Under the pieces are notes generated by a model. That model was not told the DNA's origin, did not search any database, and saw only the letters and a program-made list of their open reading frames with translations. DNA of 64,000 nucleotides from an uncultured cyanobacterium (lineage in GTDB: Bacteria > Cyanobacteriota > Cyanobacteriia > Thermostichales > Thermostichaceae). Positions 62,196-64,000 of this stretch are shown piece after piece (position 1 is the stretch's first letter; every line of letters starts with the position of its first letter). Location: NCBI GenBank assembly GCA_937944885.1, contig CALFBB010000025.1:96976-160975 (forward strand), in the 5' to 3' direction. Position numbers and translations under genes: made by a program.

Positions 62196-63740
62196 TCACA
62201 GCAGACCGGCCTCCTGCAAAGCAGAAAACCGTTTTGGATGCACAGCAACTAAGTTTAATGTAGTGGGGGCCTGCACAGAAGCTTGAACCGGAGTCAGATC
62301 TCTAAGAATCGAGTTGTATACATAAATAAGGTAGCCCAGCTCAGTGAGAATACTTGCCGATTCTAGCCCTGTAACTTGACCGGCATGTTGATTCTCAAAT
62401 AAAACAACAGGAGCACAAGCCTCAAGCATTTTTCTCCCTCCTTTCAAGACTGGAACCTCTGCTCCTTCAGCATCGACTTTCAGCAAGTCGATAGGCGGCT
62501 CTCCTTCTGATATCCACAGGCTATCCAAACTGATTTGCTTAACAGGCTTGGTTTCCTCCAGAACTGAAGTTGGATCAGTAACGATGCGGTTGAATACACT
62601 GGCGCTTTCCTCAACCAGGTATACCTCACCAACTTTTTCTCCGACAGCTGCGGTGATTGCCTGTACAGAGCTTTGCAAATGGTTTTCGCTGATGGTAGCC
62701 TGGAGACACTCTACGCACCCAGGGGTTGGTTCAATAGCATACACTTTACCCGCATCACCGACACAGCGAGCAAATACGAAGGTGTACACACCAACGTTTG
62801 CCCCAACATCAATAACGTTCATCCCTGGCTTGAGAATCTGCTGGCACAGCTCAATTTCAGCCTCAAACCAGCGATTCTGAGTCAGTAAGACAAAGGTCAC
62901 AATACTGCTAAGGCTAGGCTCAAGTGTCAGCCTAAAACCTTGATACCGGATCCCTATCTTTGGCTTTTCTTCCGAAGCAGCAGAGGTTGCTTTTTCGTCT
63001 TCCGGTTGAGCTTCTGAGGTCTCCGGGGCTGGCTTTTCTTTGGGAATGTAACGCTCCAAGGCCAGTTGCAGACATTGGATGGCTCGCTCCTGCTGATCAG
63101 GGTAGCGGCTGGCAATCTTTTGCAGCAAGAAGGGACCTTCCGGCTGTGCCTGACCCACTGCATTCATGGCAATCACCAGTTGCGCTTCCAGATCCTCAGG
63201 ATCAATGGCTGCTGCCAGACGCCAATAGGGCAAGGGTTCAGGTCGGTAGGAAACGCCGCTATGCTCGGCTAGCCAACGGGCTAGGGTGTGGAGAAACCTT
63301 TCCCGGCTATCTAGCGTTGAGCCAGCAGCCAGGCTTGCCTTTTTCAATCTGGAGCGCTTGCTTTTGGCTGGGGTGGGGTTGCCGTCGGCCAAAGGCTGAG
63401 AAAATCGAGGCGGATCCCAGGCCAGCTTCAGTTCGGAGTGGGCTTGAGAGTCTGACAACCCAAGGGTGGGATCCTCAAGGTAACGCTTGGTGAGCAACTG
63501 AGATAAAAGGCTTTTTCCCTCTTGCAGAGCTGTGTGGAAGCTTCCCAGCGCCAGCAAAGCATGAAGCCGGTTAAATTGACAGGGGAGATGATTGGGATCC
63601 AGATCCAACCCTTGTCGCCAAGCGGCAAGTGCCAGTGCCCAAGCGGCGCGACGCTCACGGGAGCTTTTGGCCCGTAAGGCTCGCAGGTGATGGGATAGAC
63701 CAAGGGCGTTACATTCGTCGGGAGTGGTACACATTCCCAT
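62196..63740 (-). CDS. TPR-FkbM methyltransferase fusion
   Basis: A 514-residue protein. Residues ~1-200 are helical, TPR-like (FNRLHALLALGSFHTALQEGKSLLSQLL; YWRLAAAIDPEDLEAQLVIAMNAVGQ), a charged Glu/Pro-rich linker spans ~220-245, and residues ~270-505 are an FkbM methyltransferase: NVIDVGANVGVYTFVFARCVGDAGKVYAIEPTPGCVECL (motif I and the acidic residue), IDLLKVDAEGAEVPVLKGG (motif IV) and VVLFENQHAG. The TPR arm suggests a peptide or partner-protein target, or docking to the TPR glycosyltransferase. First gene of the minus-strand operon. Confidence 0.87.
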   Translation of the reverse strand: MGMCTTPDECNALGLSHHLRALRAKSSRERRAAWALALAAWRQGLDLDPNHLPCQFNRLHALLALGSFHTALQEGKSLLSQLLTKRYLEDPTLGLSDSQAHSELKLAWDPPRFSQPLADGNPTPAKSKRSRLKKASLAAGSTLDSRERFLHTLARWLAEHSGVSYRPEPLPYWRLAAAIDPEDLEAQLVIAMNAVGQAQPEGPFLLQKIASRYPDQQERAIQCLQLALERYIPKEKPAPETSEAQPEDEKATSAASEEKPKIGIRYQGFRLTLEPSLSSIVTFVLLTQNRWFEAEIELCQQILKPGMNVIDVGANVGVYTFVFARCVGDAGKVYAIEPTPGCVECLQATISENHLQSSVQAITAAVGEKVGEVYLVEESASVFNRIVTDPTSVLEETKPVKQISLDSLWISEGEPPIDLLKVDAEGAEVPVLKGGRKMLEACAPVVLFENQHAGQVTGLESASILTELGYLIYVYNSILRDLTPVQASVQAPTTLNLVAVHPKRFSALQEAGLL

Positions 63741-63908
63741 AGGATCGCACTTGCTAAAAGGGCTGGCCTATCATACCACCTTGGCTGTGTCCTTTAGAGG
63801 CTGAAGCTAAGTCAAGCGGCTGCACAGTTGATTGGTCAGTGGCTAAGACAGCTTGGGGAAAAAGTCTGATAGGTTAGGAAACAGTGGTTAAAGTTGCGAG
63901 GGATCCTC

Positions 63909-64000
63909 ATGGTGCGTCGCCTCCCTGTCTGGATTGCTGTGGTTGCTTTGTGTGGAGGGGTAGCCTGTACTCAGGCAGCACCTGTGCAGCCACCTGAGCA
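63909..64000 (+). CDS. Start of a lipoprotein, cut by the window edge
   Basis: ATG 63909 opens VRRLPVWIAVVALCGGVACTQ, a typical signal peptide with a VAC lipobox (Cys at residue 20), then Gln/Pro-rich sequence to the end of the window. Only ~30 residues are visible, so the family cannot be named. Confidence 0.65.
   Translation, partial: MVRRLPVWIAVVALCGGVACTQAAPVQPPE

Noticed and set aside
1..64000. GGATCC copies as ends of a transposable element
   Set aside because: No fixed distance, no target duplications flanking them and no shared flanking sequence; they look like point-like iterated palindromes.

Overview
The window is a piece of a cyanobacterial chromosome. Magnesium chelatase subunit ChlI, a plant-type 2Fe-2S ferredoxin, a SigF-type sigma factor, a ThrRS without the TGS domain, pentapeptide-repeat proteins and several families seen mostly in cyanobacteria all point that way. 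The DNA is moderately GC-rich. It is crowded with the BamHI-like palindrome GGATCC (often GGGATCCC), while the classical HIP1 octamer GCGATCGC appears only a few times. That mix, with short compact genes, suggests a unicellular hot-spring Synechococcus (Thermostichus-like) lineage; this identification is an inference and not certain.

Layout. 0-6.2 kb: secreted TPR protein, uracil phosphoribosyltransferase, a HAD phosphatase homologue that has lost catalytic acids, a second TPR protein, and the LPS-export pair lptB/lptG. 6.4-16.4 kb: zinc-ribbon membrane protein, pentapeptide protein, tRNA-Trp, rplS, an HlyD/FtsX export pair without its ATPase, prs, and a five-PAS histidine kinase translationally coupled to a response regulator. 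16.5-24.2 kb: rlpA, purM and a four-gene GldA/GldF/GldG/DUF4340-type ABC cassette. 24.2-32.1 kb: UspA, M14 peptidase, ssb, rpsF, then acpP-fabF, a heavy-metal P-type ATPase and pyrE. 32.8-41.9 kb: malQ, a wrecked sugar/nucleoside ABC ATPase pseudogene, thrS, chlI, bioY, a decayed spacer and a DrrAB-type ABC exporter. 42-54 kb: pentapeptide pseudogene, GHL10-type glycosidase, AllA-like protein, sigF, TPR and secreted proteins, hisD, a roadblock-like protein, metG. 54-64 kb: tRNA-Ala, petF, an Ig-like lipoprotein, and a glycosylation block (TPR-O-GlcNAc-type transferase, GT4 glycosyltransferase, two FkbM methyltransferases).

Most genes are housekeeping and stand alone or in pairs. The units that look functionally joined are lptB-lptG, acpP-fabF, rpsF-ssb, the sensor kinase and its regulator, the Gld-like ABC cassette, the DrrAB pair, and the glycosyltransferase/methyltransferase group, which may decorate surface proteins or glycans.

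Two genome-scale patterns stand out. First, GGATCC palindromes occur throughout, and paired copies form hairpins at gene ends. Second, the gene-free DNA holds at least eighteen independent tandem microduplications of 9-17 nt, each with a different unit and usually two copies; several lie on or next to stop codons. No CRISPR array, phage, intact insertion sequence, rRNA operon or recognisable defence system was found.
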